Source: Cupriavidus pinatubonensis (GTDB lineage Bacteria > Pseudomonadota > Gammaproteobacteria > Burkholderiales > Burkholderiaceae). Taken from it: a DNA stretch of 64,000 bases. Below are positions 25,537 through 34,896 of this stretch, piece after piece; within the stretch, counting starts at the first letter, position 1; each line of letters begins with the position of its first letter. Made by a program: the position numbers and the translations under genes. The stretch spans positions 124,001 to 188,000 of the forward strand of contig NZ_CP080769.1 in NCBI RefSeq assembly GCF_019602855.1. The letters are read 5' to 3'. Below the pieces are notes generated by a model. It searched no databases, was not told the DNA's origin, and saw nothing but the letters and a program-made list of their open reading frames with translations.

Positions 25537-26667
25537 TCAATACGATTCTTGCAGCATCGCCAGGTAGTCATCGACCGTGGCAGTGCGGGGATTGGTGGCG
25601 TGGCAGTGGTCCTTCGTGGCGGCGACCGCGATGTTCTCCAGCACGTCACGCGGCACACCCATGGCGCCGAGACCAGCCGGCAAGCCAAGACGGGCGTTGA
25701 GTTCGCTGATGGCCAGAGCCGGGTCCGCGCCGACGGGCAGGCCCATGGCCTGCACCAGTGCGGCCTGCTTGGCTTCGGTCGCCGGCTTGTTGAAGCGCAG
25801 CACGGCCGGCAGCAGCACGGCGTTCAGCGTGCCGTGGTGCAACGAGACGCCGGGCACCGCGCCCAGCGGGTGCGACAGGGCATGCACCGCGCCCAGCCCC
25901 TTCTGGAAGGCCAGCGCGCCTTCCATGGCGGCCATCATCATGTTCCAGCGCGCGTCGCGGTCGCAGCCGTCGGCGGTGGCCTTGCCGATATTGGCCACGC
26001 CGCGGCACAGGCCGTCCAGGGCGATCGCCTCGGCGGGCGGGTTGATGGCCGGCGCCAGGAAGGTCTCGATGCAGTGGGCGATGGCGTCCATGCCGGTCGC
26101 GGCGGTCAGGGCCGGAGGCAATCCCAGCGTGAGTTCGGGGTCGCAGATGGCGAGCTTCGGCAGCAGGAACGGACTAAGCAGGCCGAGCTTGCGGCCGGAC
26201 TCCATGACGATGACAGCGCCCCGGCCCACTTCGCTACCGGTACCCGCAGTCGTCGGGATGGCCACCAGCGGGGCGACCCGGCTGGTGATCCGGCTCGCGC
26301 CGCCCTCCACCGCCGCGTAGGTCTGCAGCGGTGCCGGGTGGGTCGCCAGCAGCGCGGTGGCCTTGCCCAGGTCGATGGGCGACCCGCCGCCCACGGCCAC
26401 GATGCCGTCGCAGCCATTGCCGAGGTAAAGGCCGGTCGCGGCGGACACGGCGGCTTCCGTCGGGTTGGATGGGGTGTCCTCGAAGACAGTGGGCGTGCAA
26501 TCTGGGCCCAGGGCGTCGAGCACCTTGTCGGCGATACCGGCGGCGCGGATGCCCCGGTCGGTGACGATCAGCGGTCGCTGGATGCCCAGGCGCTGCAGCT
26601 CGGCCCCCAGCATCCGGATGGCGCCGAAGTCGATGTGAACGGTAGTCAGGTAGTTGATGACAGCCAT
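25537..26667 (-). CDS. Iron-containing alcohol dehydrogenase
   Basis: The 376-residue protein has the Fe-ADH nucleotide motif GGGSPIDLGKA and TTAGTGSEV. The metal-binding set follows: Asp and His in GMDAIAHCIE, then His residues in HALSHPLGA and LHHGTLNAVLLP. It interconverts an alcohol or hydroxyacid and its carbonyl with NAD(P). The ATG at 26667 follows GAGGAAAAC. It sits between a CoA-transferase and an acyl-CoA dehydrogenase, so a 4-hydroxybutyrate-type or other hydroxyacid step is possible, but not shown. Confidence 0.88.
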   Translation of the reverse strand: MAVINYLTTVHIDFGAIRMLGAELQRLGIQRPLIVTDRGIRAAGIADKVLDALGPDCTPTVFEDTPSNPTEAAVSAATGLYLGNGCDGIVAVGGGSPIDLGKATALLATHPAPLQTYAAVEGGASRITSRVAPLVAIPTTAGTGSEVGRGAVIVMESGRKLGLLSPFLLPKLAICDPELTLGLPPALTAATGMDAIAHCIETFLAPAINPPAEAIALDGLCRGVANIGKATADGCDRDARWNMMMAAMEGALAFQKGLGAVHALSHPLGAVPGVSLHHGTLNAVLLPAVLRFNKPATEAKQAALVQAMGLPVGADPALAISELNARLGLPAGLGAMGVPRDVLENIAVAATKDHCHATNPRTATVDDYLAMLQESY

Positions 26668-26693
26668 GTTTTCCTCGTAGATATGTCGATGCG

Positions 26694-28262
26694 TCAAGCG
26701 CGGAATAGCGTTGAGTCCATGCGCGGAAGCGGCTCCGCCACGCGCACCGGCGGGAAGGCCATCAGGTCTAGCACCTGCGACCTGATGTCAATACCGGGCG
26801 CAACCTCCTCCAGCACCAGTCCATCTGGCGCCACCGAGAAGACTGCGCGCTCGGTGATGACCTTGGCCTCCTGGCCGCGCTCGGCCACGTTGCGCCCGAG
26901 CGGATAGGTGATCTCGTCCACGCGCTCGACGAACTTGCGCACGCTCCCCTCACGCCCGACCGACAGGAAACCGTCGGTGGTGTCGGCGGCGAGGCCGCCG
27001 GTGGTGAAGGTGCCGGTGAACAGCAGCTTGCGCGCGTTGTAGGCGATGTCGATGAAGCCGCCCGGCCCCGGATTGGCCGCGCCGAAGCGGCTGACGTTGA
27101 TGTTCCCGGCCCGGTCGAACTGGGCAAAGGCCAGCGCCGCCATCGGGCAGTTGCCGCCGTCAATGAAGTCGAACTGCGAGGGGCCGTCGATCAAGGCCTC
27201 CGGATACTTGTTGGCGGAGAATTGCCAACCGCTCATCACGACGCCGCCGAAGGGGCCGTGCTCGGTGGTAAAGCTGTAGCGATGCAGGCCGCCGTCGGCG
27301 AACAGGCCGTCTTCCATCATCACCGTGGGCACGTCGGACGAAGCGCCGAAGCCGAAGATGCTGACCTCGCCGGGCCTGATTTCCCGGGCCGCCCGCCGAG
27401 CGATCACCTTGTCGGCGCCGGGCGTCAGGCGGTCCGAGGCGCGACCGTCGAAAAGCTGGCCGCCCAGATAGGCATCGTCGTACCGGATGTCGGTGGTCAT
27501 CATGGCGTCGGGTTCCACCACGACGCGATCCACCAGCACGCCGGGAATCCGCACCGCATGCGCCGGCCGGGCGTGGCGCGGCACCAGCTTGCGCACCTGT
27601 GCGATCACGGTGCCGCCTGACGCCTTCACCGCCAGCGCCATGGCCAGCGCGCACGACGTGATCGGCTCGTCCTCGAAGCTCAGGTTGCCGTGCTCGTCGG
27701 CGCTGGTGGCACGCAGGAACGCCACGTCGAGCGGCCAGCTCGGATAGAACAGGTATTCCTTGCCGTCCAGCTCCTGCATCCGCACCAGGTCCTCGGTGGC
27801 GCGCGCCGTGTACTTGCCGCCCTGCTGGCGCGGATCGATGTAGGAGCCGAGGCCGATGCGGGTCAGATAGCCTGGGCTGTGCCGGGCGACCTCGCGCAGC
27901 CAGTGCATGGTGGCGCCGATCGGCCAGCAGTAGGCTTCCACCCGATTCTCGCGGATCAGGCGCATGAACTCGGGGCGCTCGCCGGTGGCCGGATTCACCG
28001 CATTGGTAAAGTTGCCCGACACGATCCGCTTCATCAGCCCTTCGACGGCCACGTGATCCATGCCGCGGATGCCCATGCCGTCGCCGACACTGACCGGGAA
28101 GAAGAAGGTCAGGTCACGAGGCGATCCAGTCTCATGGAAGCGTTGCGCCAGCGCCTGGAACAACGCGTCCGGCGTCAGCCAGCCGATCACGCCGACGCTG
28201 CCCACGCTCTGTCCGGGCCGGATATCCGAAACGGCCTGCGCCGCAGTACAGATCTTGCTCAT
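26694..28262 (-). CDS. Family I CoA-transferase (fused alpha/beta)
   Basis: The 522-residue protein contains both halves of an acetate/propionate-type CoA-transferase in one chain. The N-terminal half includes SVGSVGVIGWLTPDAL, and the C-terminal half includes FGFGASSDVPTVMMEDG. Glu317 in that MMEDG motif occupies the position of the family's catalytic glutamate. The ATG at 28262 follows GGTGAGAG. It would move CoA between acyl-CoA and a free acid. Together with the ligase, the operon has two ways to make the CoA ester, or the transferase handles a different intermediate. Confidence 0.85.
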   Translation of the reverse strand: MSKICTAAQAVSDIRPGQSVGSVGVIGWLTPDALFQALAQRFHETGSPRDLTFFFPVSVGDGMGIRGMDHVAVEGLMKRIVSGNFTNAVNPATGERPEFMRLIRENRVEAYCWPIGATMHWLREVARHSPGYLTRIGLGSYIDPRQQGGKYTARATEDLVRMQELDGKEYLFYPSWPLDVAFLRATSADEHGNLSFEDEPITSCALAMALAVKASGGTVIAQVRKLVPRHARPAHAVRIPGVLVDRVVVEPDAMMTTDIRYDDAYLGGQLFDGRASDRLTPGADKVIARRAAREIRPGEVSIFGFGASSDVPTVMMEDGLFADGGLHRYSFTTEHGPFGGVVMSGWQFSANKYPEALIDGPSQFDFIDGGNCPMAALAFAQFDRAGNINVSRFGAANPGPGGFIDIAYNARKLLFTGTFTTGGLAADTTDGFLSVGREGSVRKFVERVDEITYPLGRNVAERGQEAKVITERAVFSVAPDGLVLEEVAPGIDIRSQVLDLMAFPPVRVAEPLPRMDSTLFRA

Positions 28263-28299
28263 GCGATCTCTCACCTTTCTCGCCGCTCGCCGCCCGGGC

Positions 28300-28740
28300 T
28301 CAGGCCTGGAAATGGATGATGTGGGTACCGACGCAGACCGTCTCGCCCCGCTGGTTGAGTAGCGTGGCCTCAGCCCACAGGCGCTTCTTCTCGTCGTCGG
28401 CGCGGGCAATGCGGTAGTTCACGGTGAGGGTGTCTCCGATGCGAACGGGCTTGGTGAAGCGCACGTTGTCGTAACCGTAGGAGACCGCCGGGCGCTTGAT
28501 CATGTCGAGATACTTGGTCACGGCGCCGGCGATGAAACCGACCATCATGGCGCCCTGCGCGATGCGGCCGCCGAAGCCCATGCGCTTGCAGTATTCTTCG
28601 TCCATGTGATTGGGGTGGTTGTCACCGCTGATGCCGGCGAAGGCATAGATGTCGTACTCGCCGAGGGTGCGCGTGTAGCTGGTGTGCGTGCCAATAAGGG
28701 TGGATACGTTGCCTTCGTGCGGGATCTTGATGTCGGACAC
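28300..28740 (-). CDS. MaoC-like (R)-specific enoyl-CoA hydratase
   Basis: The 146-residue hot-dog-fold protein has the hydratase-2 motif: FAGISGDNHPNHMDEEY with the catalytic Asp and His, then RIAQGAMMVGF. It hydrates 2-enoyl-CoA to (R)-3-hydroxyacyl-CoA, the logical next step after the acyl-CoA dehydrogenase in the same operon. It is separated from the CoA-transferase by 37 bases and from the GH88-like gene by 26. Confidence 0.88.
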   Translation of the reverse strand: MSDIKIPHEGNVSTLIGTHTSYTRTLGEYDIYAFAGISGDNHPNHMDEEYCKRMGFGGRIAQGAMMVGFIAGAVTKYLDMIKRPAVSYGYDNVRFTKPVRIGDTLTVNYRIARADDEKKRLWAEATLLNQRGETVCVGTHIIHFQA

Positions 28741-28766
28741 TTGGTTTCTCCGGGAGTGGGTTGGGT

Positions 28767-29888
28767 TCAGACCTGGGTGGCGTCAATCCTGCCCGCGAGG
28801 ATGAGCAGAGATTCGAAGAGAAAGTAGTCGCCCCAGACCAGCTCGTTATCCATGGCGACGCCATTGCGCTTGTTGAAGCAGCCGCCGGTGAGGATGCCCG
28901 CCTGCCGTTCATCACCTGGGCTGACCGGGGTTAGGAAGCGGATCACGAGTTGCTCGATGCTCTCGACGGCGACCTGGCGGTAGACCGCCGCACGCTCCGG
29001 GATGAGCGCAGCCAGTTTGAGCAAGCTGGCTGCGGCGATGGCGGTGGCCGAGGTGTCGCGGTTAGTGTGCGGGATGGCGGGATCGTCGAAATCCCAGAAG
29101 GCCACACAGTCGGCGGGGAGGTGCGCGACCCACCAATCGGCCACGCGGATCGCGTCGGATTTGAACGCCTGCTCGCCGCACGACAGCGCCTGTGCGAGGC
29201 CGAGCATGCCCCACGCCTGGGCGCGGGCCCAGGTGCTGCTGTCATGAATGCCCTTGTGCGTGTAGCGCTTCACGAGCGAACCATCGGCAGCATTGAATGT
29301 GGCGGACTGGCAAACCGAGCCATCCTCCCGCACGCATAAGGCAATGTGCTGGCGCAGGTGCTGGCGGCCGATCTCGCCCGTGCCGAGCGCGGCGTCGTGC
29401 CGCAGCAGCAGCGCCACGGTGCCCGGAATCGCATCGATGTTGACCTCGCACGCCCCCACGCTGGAAGCCTCCTCAGCCTCGGTGCCGAGCGGGATCAGGC
29501 GGGCTGCTTCGCTGTACATTTCCGCCAGGCCACGCGAGCCGGCGAGGGCGAGCCCCGCGGCCTGCGGATCGGCCAGCAGCGAGCCGCCGAGTTGCGCGCC
29601 GTACCAGAAGAGGAACCCTTTGAACACCGACTTCGACGCCACCCGCGGCGCCAGCCGTGCGGACCACATGCGGGCGCTGTCGCGGTACTTCTGCTCGCCA
29701 GTGCGCAAGGCAGCCAGCCACAGCATCCCGACCCAGAACCCGCCGGTCCAGTCGCCGGCCGGGGTGCGTGTCCAGGTGCCGTCGGCCGGATTGCCATAGT
29801 GCGGAAAGCCCACCTCGTCCTGCGCGATCGTCGCATCGATGCGTTGCAGGCTGCGATCGAGCGCATCATCAATCAGTCTGGAATCCAT
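28767..29888 (-). CDS. GH88-like (unsaturated glucuronyl hydrolase family) protein
   Basis: The 373-residue protein has the alpha/alpha-barrel signatures of GH88 enzymes: WTGGFWVGMLWL, VNIDAIPGTVALL with the Asp matching the second catalytic acid, and GIHDSSTWARAQAWGMLG. The segment normally carrying HDxGF with the first catalytic Asp reads VFKGF here, so classical chemistry may be lost. No signal peptide is seen. It is the first gene of the CoA-ester operon, divergent from a LysR gene. The ATG at 29888 follows GGAGAC. The motif comparison is from memory. Confidence 0.75.
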   Translation of the reverse strand: MDSRLIDDALDRSLQRIDATIAQDEVGFPHYGNPADGTWTRTPAGDWTGGFWVGMLWLAALRTGEQKYRDSARMWSARLAPRVASKSVFKGFLFWYGAQLGGSLLADPQAAGLALAGSRGLAEMYSEAARLIPLGTEAEEASSVGACEVNIDAIPGTVALLLRHDAALGTGEIGRQHLRQHIALCVREDGSVCQSATFNAADGSLVKRYTHKGIHDSSTWARAQAWGMLGLAQALSCGEQAFKSDAIRVADWWVAHLPADCVAFWDFDDPAIPHTNRDTSATAIAAASLLKLAALIPERAAVYRQVAVESIEQLVIRFLTPVSPGDERQAGILTGGCFNKRNGVAMDNELVWGDYFLFESLLILAGRIDATQV

Positions 29889-30005
29889 ATGTTTGTCTCC
29901 ATGCGTACATTGGCTTGTCCGGTCTCCGGTGCCAGCCTTGCGAACCGACTGGGGTGGCGTGCGGAGCGGGGTATGCATGGGATCCTAGGGATTGCGCAAA
30001 CTAGT

Positions 30006-30020
30006 GTCCAATATATAATT
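30006..30020. promoter_or_regulatory. Putative LysR-type binding motif in the GH88/LysR divergent region
   Basis: GTCCAATATATAATT lies 32 bases before the LysR start. Nearly the same sequence, GTCCAATATATTATT, occurs upstream of the liv operon at 37350. The shared motif suggests common control by this LysR protein. Inference from repeat and position only. Confidence 0.5.
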
Positions 30021-30051
30021 AATCGATCTTTTATACTCAATGGATATAGTG

Positions 30052-30930
30052 ATGGACCTTCGCCACCTGCGGTACTTCATCGCCATCGCTGAGGAACTTA
30101 ATTTCACGAGAGCGGCCGAGCGACTGCACATCGCCCAGCCTCCGCTGAGCATGCAGATCCGCCAACTCGAGGAGGAGATGGATGTCACACTGCTAAATCG
30201 CACGCGTCGGCATGTGGAGTTGACGGAAGCGGGTCGCATTTTCCTTGAGCAAGCGCGGCAGATCCTGCGAGCTACCGAGAGGGCAGTCGTGCAGGCGCAA
30301 CGCGCGCATCGCGGCGAGACGGGTCGGCTGACCGTCGGCTTCTTCGAACACACGTCCTACACGCTGCTGCCGCCCATCCTGCGCGCCTACCGAGAACGTT
30401 TTCCTTCCGTCGAAATCCTGCTGCGCTGGTTTCCGGTCGTCAAACAGGCGGAAGCTCTGCGCCGGGGTGACGCGGATATTTCCTTCATGCGGCCGGTGCC
30501 GGACCTTGAGGAAGTGACATGGGAGACCATCCTGGAAGAGCCGTTCGTGCTGGCCGTGCCGGCAAGACACCCGTTGGCGAACGCTGAGTCGATTTCTCTG
30601 AAGAAATGCGCGCAGGAGCCCTTCGTGATGTACATACCGGAGATGGCGCCGGACTTCCACGCCATGAACATGCGCATGTGCGCGTCGGCGGGTTTTGTAC
30701 CGAAGGTCATCTCGGAAGTGGGGCAGGTCTATACGCTACTCGGCCTGGTCAGCTCCGGTGCGGGCATCGGCTTCGTGCCAGCGTCAGTCCGGAAGGTGAA
30801 GTTCGACCACGTGGTTTACAAGCCGATCGAAGGCCGGCAGCCGACAATCGAGATCATGCTCGGCTATAGCCAGCGCACCCCAACGCCGCTCATGACGGCG
30901 TTCATCGAGACGGCCAAAAGCATGCTGTGA
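30052..30930 (+). CDS. LysR-family transcriptional regulator
   Basis: The protein, 292 residues from the ATG at 30052 (an ATG 12 bases earlier is also possible), has the LysR helix-turn-helix (LRHLRYFIAIAEELNFTRAAERLHIAQPPLSMQIRQLE) and a two-lobed effector domain. It resembles regulators of aromatic or beta-ketoadipate-type pathways. It is divergent from the GH88-to-ligase operon and convergent with the ALDH/liv operon. A repeated AT-rich motif lies upstream of both operons, so it probably activates both in response to an acid intermediate. Confidence 0.92.
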   Translation: MDLRHLRYFIAIAEELNFTRAAERLHIAQPPLSMQIRQLEEEMDVTLLNRTRRHVELTEAGRIFLEQARQILRATERAVVQAQRAHRGETGRLTVGFFEHTSYTLLPPILRAYRERFPSVEILLRWFPVVKQAEALRRGDADISFMRPVPDLEEVTWETILEEPFVLAVPARHPLANAESISLKKCAQEPFVMYIPEMAPDFHAMNMRMCASAGFVPKVISEVGQVYTLLGLVSSGAGIGFVPASVRKVKFDHVVYKPIEGRQPTIEIMLGYSQRTPTPLMTAFIETAKSML

Positions 30931-30987
30931 GGGTTCCCCCGACCTCGCCCGCTGCAACATGGGCAAGGTGGAGGATGGCGCGGGTGT

Positions 30988-32580
30988 TCAGTCGCGACGG
31001 GAGGTCGGCGACAGGCTACCGTCGACGTGGCGGTCGAGCGCCAGTGGGTTGAAGTCGGCCAGCGCGGCCGGCAACAGGCTGGATGGGAAGTTCTGATAGC
31101 ACACTGGGCGCAGGAACCGCTCGATGGCGGCACTGCCGACCGACGTGCTGCGCCCATCGGACGTGGCCGGGAACGGTCCGCCGTGGACCATGGCGTGGCT
31201 CACTTCCACGCCGGTCGGGAAGCCGTTTACCAGGATTCGGCCCGCCCGGTCTTCCAGCCGCGGCAGCAGTTCGGCCGCGAGAGCTTCGTCCGCTGGCGCC
31301 ATCTGCAGCGTGGCGGTCAGTTGCCCTTCCAGCCCGTCGAGCACCGCCGCCACATCCGCCGCCGAGCGGCATCTGACGATCAGCGAGCAGGGACCGAATA
31401 TCTCCTCACCCAGTTCCGGAAACGCCAGAAAGCTGGCCGCGTCGGTGGCGAACAAATGGGCCGTCGCCGCGCACGCGTCGCTGCTGCTCTCGCCGGTGGC
31501 CACGCTTCGGACTGCCTCATGCGCCCGCAGGCGCGCCACCCCGGCGGCGTAGGCGCGGCCGATGCCGGGCGTCAGCATCGTACCCGCCGGCTTGCCTTGT
31601 ACGGTCCGCCCGGCTTCGGCCTCGAAGCGATCACAGTCGTCCCCTTCCAGCGCGATCACCAAACCGGGGTTGGTGCAAAACTGGCCGACGCCCATCACGA
31701 GCGAATCGACGAATTCCCGCGCGATGCCTTCGGCACGATCTACCAGCGCATGTGGCAGCAGGAGCACCGGGTTGACGCTGCTCATTTCGGCGTAGACCGG
31801 AATCGGCACCGGCCTGGCCATTGCCTGCCGCAAGAGCGCGAGGCCACCGGCCCGGGAGCCGGTGAAGCCGACTGCCCGGATGGCGGGATGCCCGACGAGC
31901 GCCTGTCCTACGTCATTGCCAACGCCAAAGAGCAGCGAGAACGTCCCCTCCGGCATCCCGTATTCGGCCACCGCCGCCTGGATGACCCGGCCGACCAGTT
32001 CGGAAGTGCCGGGATGCGCGGGGTGGGCTTTGACGACCACCGGGCAGCCCGCCGCGAGGGCCGACGCCGTGTCGCCACCGGCCACCGAGAACGCCAGCGG
32101 GAAATTGCTGGCGCCGAAGACGGCCACCGGGCCCAGCGGGACGTTGCGTCGGCGCAGGTCGGGGCGCGGCAGCGGCGTGCGATAGGGCAAGGGCGTATCC
32201 AACGTCGCCCCATGCCAGTGCCCGGCCCGTACAACCCCTGCGAACAGCCGCAACTGGCCCGCCGTGCGCGCCTGCTCGCCCTGCAGACGCGCTCGCGGCA
32301 GAGCCGTCTCGGCCATGGCGCGCTCGATGAGGGCGTCGCCGAGGCCTTCGATGCCGGTGGCGATTGCTTCCAGGAAGCTGGCGCGGGTCTCGGGCGTCGT
32401 CTCGCGATACCTCGCAAAGCTGCTCGCAGCCAGGCGGCAGGCCCGATCGACGTCGGCGGGGCCGGCGCCGCCGAACGCGGGCTCGATGTCGGCGGCAAGC
32501 GCCGGAGAAAACGCCTTGAACGCGCCAGCGGTGCCGCTGACGCTGCTCTGCCCGATCAGCATATGTCCGGTGATCCTCAT
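30988..32580 (-). CDS. Aldehyde dehydrogenase, 2-oxoglutarate-semialdehyde dehydrogenase-like
   Basis: The 530-residue ALDH has Asn159 in GASNFPLAF, Glu265 in EMSSVNPV and the catalytic Cys302 in GQFCTNPG. Length and motif style match the alpha-ketoglutaric semialdehyde dehydrogenase subfamily (type III, about 520 residues). It would oxidise an aldehyde to an acid with NAD(P). Its start overlaps the stop of the liv binding-protein gene as ATGA, so uptake and oxidation are co-expressed. The substrate may differ from oxoglutarate semialdehyde. Confidence 0.85.
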   Translation of the reverse strand: MRITGHMLIGQSSVSGTAGAFKAFSPALAADIEPAFGGAGPADVDRACRLAASSFARYRETTPETRASFLEAIATGIEGLGDALIERAMAETALPRARLQGEQARTAGQLRLFAGVVRAGHWHGATLDTPLPYRTPLPRPDLRRRNVPLGPVAVFGASNFPLAFSVAGGDTASALAAGCPVVVKAHPAHPGTSELVGRVIQAAVAEYGMPEGTFSLLFGVGNDVGQALVGHPAIRAVGFTGSRAGGLALLRQAMARPVPIPVYAEMSSVNPVLLLPHALVDRAEGIAREFVDSLVMGVGQFCTNPGLVIALEGDDCDRFEAEAGRTVQGKPAGTMLTPGIGRAYAAGVARLRAHEAVRSVATGESSSDACAATAHLFATDAASFLAFPELGEEIFGPCSLIVRCRSAADVAAVLDGLEGQLTATLQMAPADEALAAELLPRLEDRAGRILVNGFPTGVEVSHAMVHGGPFPATSDGRSTSVGSAAIERFLRPVCYQNFPSSLLPAALADFNPLALDRHVDGSLSPTSRRD

Positions 32581-33800
32581 GACGCCTTCTTCCCAATGAG
32601 CGGGCAGCCACCTTCTTCCATCGGCCGGAACGCCTCGGTGGCGGGAATGGTGGCGATGAGCTTGTAGAAGTCGCCCGCGTACTTCGATTCCGACGGCTTC
32701 TTCACCTCGAAAAGATAGAGCGGGTGGATCTTCCGGCCGTCTTCGCGGATGCTGCCCTTGCCGAACAGCTTGTCGTCGGTGGGCATCGCCTTCATCTTCG
32801 CGACCACGGCAGCGCCGTCGCCGTCCGCCTTCATCGCCGCCACTGCCTTCAGGTAGTGGATCACCGCCGAGTACGTGCCCGCCTGCGCCATGGTTGGAAA
32901 CTTGCCGTTGTTGGCGGCGGCGAATTCCTTGCCGAACTTGCGGTTCTCATCGGTCATGTCCCAGTACCAGGTCTCGCTCAGCAAAAGGCCTTGGGCGGCT
33001 TTGAGGCCGAGCGCCTGGACATCGCTGCTGAAGACGAGCAGGCCTGCCAGCTTCTGACCGCCGGCGGTCACGCCGAACTCGGCGGCCTGCTTGACCGCGC
33101 CGATGGTGTCCCCCCCGGCGTTGGCCAGGCCCACTACCTGCGCCTTGGAGGCCTGAGCCTGAAGCAGGTAGGAGGAGAAATCGTTGCCCGGGAAAGGATG
33201 CCGGACCTTGCCGAGGACCTTGCCACCGTTCTTGACGACAACGGCCTCGGTGTCGCGTTCGAGCGAGTGGCCGAAGGCGTAGTCAGCAGTCACGAAGAAC
33301 CAACTCTTGCCACCAGACTTGACAACCGCCTTACCAGTCCCATTCGCCAGTGCCCACGTGTCGTAGGCCCAGTGGATCGCATTGGGCGTGCAGGCTTTGC
33401 CGGTGAGGTCGGAGGTGCCGCCGCCGGTGACAATCATCACCTTGTTCTTCTCCTTGGCCACCTGGTTGACCGCCAGGACGACCGACGAGGTCGGCACGTC
33501 GACGATAGCGTCCACCTTGTCCACGTCGAACCAGCGGCGGGCGATGCTCGCCCCGACGTCCGGCTTATTCTGGTGGTCGGCGGCCACGATCTCCACCTTC
33601 AGACCATGCTTCTCGGGCGCAAAGTCCTGGACTGCCTTCTTCGCGGCCCAGACCGAACCGGGACCAGCCAGCCCGGCATAAACGCCGGTCTGATCGTTGA
33701 GCACGCCGATCCGGACCACGCCGTCCGTGATCTCGGCCTGCGCCGTCGAGGCCGTCAGCAGCGCGGCGAGCGAAAGCAGCTTGATGCGATTGTTCATCAT
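32577..33800 (-). CDS. ABC transporter substrate-binding protein, branched-chain amino acid (LivK) type
   Basis: The 407-residue protein has a signal peptide (MMNNRIKLLSLAALLTASTA, cleavage about residue 20-22) and the Peripla_BP_6 fold (GVVRIGVLNDQTGVYAGLAG). It is periplasmic. This family binds amino acids, amides or, often in these bacteria, aromatic and aliphatic acids. It follows livM and precedes the ALDH gene. GAGGAGACAC precedes the start. Genomic context points to an acid or aldehyde precursor, not leucine. Confidence 0.9.
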   Translation of the reverse strand: MMNNRIKLLSLAALLTASTAQAEITDGVVRIGVLNDQTGVYAGLAGPGSVWAAKKAVQDFAPEKHGLKVEIVAADHQNKPDVGASIARRWFDVDKVDAIVDVPTSSVVLAVNQVAKEKNKVMIVTGGGTSDLTGKACTPNAIHWAYDTWALANGTGKAVVKSGGKSWFFVTADYAFGHSLERDTEAVVVKNGGKVLGKVRHPFPGNDFSSYLLQAQASKAQVVGLANAGGDTIGAVKQAAEFGVTAGGQKLAGLLVFSSDVQALGLKAAQGLLLSETWYWDMTDENRKFGKEFAAANNGKFPTMAQAGTYSAVIHYLKAVAAMKADGDGAAVVAKMKAMPTDDKLFGKGSIREDGRKIHPLYLFEVKKPSESKYAGDFYKLIATIPATEAFRPMEEGGCPLIGKKAS

Positions 33801-33853
33801 GTGTCTCCTCTACTGTGGGGATAGATATGGGGTGTTCCGTTCAGCGCCAGATT

Positions 33854-34888
33854 TCATGCCTTTCCTTCCACGCGCCGGCCAGGCACGCCTGCTCCGGCGG
33901 GCGTTTCGTCATGACTTGGTGCCGGCACGGCAGCGTGGCACGGTGCGGGCCGGCCGCGGCGGTTGCCTACAATGTTCTGGCACAACGCGTTCAACTCGCC
34001 GACGATGCCGCGGCGGAACGCCAGCACGCACACGACGAAGATGCTCCCCATGATCACGGTGATCATGGAACCGACCTTGTCGGCCAAGGCGTTCTGGATG
34101 GCGACCACTATGCCCGCGCCCACCACCGGGCCGAAGGCCGTGCCAAGGCCGCCCAACAGCGTCATCAGCACGACTTCGCCGGAGGTGTGCCAGTGCGCGT
34201 CGGTCAGCGTGGCAAACTGGAAGACCAGGGTCTTGGTGGCCCCGGCAAGGCCGGCCAGGCCCGCCGAGAGGACGAAGGCCAGCAGCTTGTAGCGCGCGAC
34301 GTCGTAGCCCAGCGAGGTGGTGCGCGCCTCGTTCTCGCGGATCGCCTTCAGGATCTGGCCGAAAGGCGAATGGATGATGCGGTGGATCAGCCAGAAGGCG
34401 AACAGGAAGATCGCCAGCACGAAGTAGTACATGCGCAGGTCCGACGCCAGGTCGATCAGGCCGAACAGCCTGCCTCGCGAAATAGCCTGCATGCCGTCCT
34501 CGCCGCCGGTGAACGGCGCCTGCAGGAACAGGAAGTAGAACATCTGTGCCAACGCAAGCGTGATCATCGCGAAGTAGATGCCCTGCCGGCGAATAGCGAG
34601 CGCCCCGACGACAAAGCCCGCGGCAGCCGAGACGGCCGTGCCGAGCAGCAGGCCGAGTTCCGGGGTCAGCCCCCAGGTCTTCATGCCGTAGCCCGATATG
34701 TAGGCCGCCGTGCCGAGGAACGCCGCATGGCCGAACGAGAGCAGGCCGGTATAGCCGAGCAGCAGGTTGAAGGCGCAGGCGAACAAGGCGAAGCACAGCA
34801 CCTTCATCAGCATCACCGGATAGAGCACGGCCGGGGCCGCCAGCGCGCCCAGCAGAAGGACACCGTAGCCAAGATTTCTCATTTTCAT
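33854..34888 (-). CDS. ABC transporter permease, LivM type
   Basis: The 344-residue protein has about eight to ten membrane helices and the permease signature around IRENEARTTSLGYDVARYKLLAF, which contacts the ATPases. FNLLLGYTGLLSFGHAAFLG is the typical LivM opening. It has a hydrophilic proline-rich C-terminal tail. The start at 34888 follows GAGGTCGAGT and lies 8 bases after the livH stop. Partner of LivH, LivG and LivF. Confidence 0.9.
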   Translation of the reverse strand: MKMRNLGYGVLLLGALAAPAVLYPVMLMKVLCFALFACAFNLLLGYTGLLSFGHAAFLGTAAYISGYGMKTWGLTPELGLLLGTAVSAAAGFVVGALAIRRQGIYFAMITLALAQMFYFLFLQAPFTGGEDGMQAISRGRLFGLIDLASDLRMYYFVLAIFLFAFWLIHRIIHSPFGQILKAIRENEARTTSLGYDVARYKLLAFVLSAGLAGLAGATKTLVFQFATLTDAHWHTSGEVVLMTLLGGLGTAFGPVVGAGIVVAIQNALADKVGSMITVIMGSIFVVCVLAFRRGIVGELNALCQNIVGNRRGRPAPCHAAVPAPSHDETPAGAGVPGRRVEGKA

Positions 34889-34896
34889 ACTCGACC

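Noticed and set aside
31027..32667. 546-codon plus-strand frame over the ALDH gene
   Set aside because: Shadow of a high-GC gene; the opposite strand has the catalytic Asn, Glu and Cys of an aldehyde dehydrogenase.
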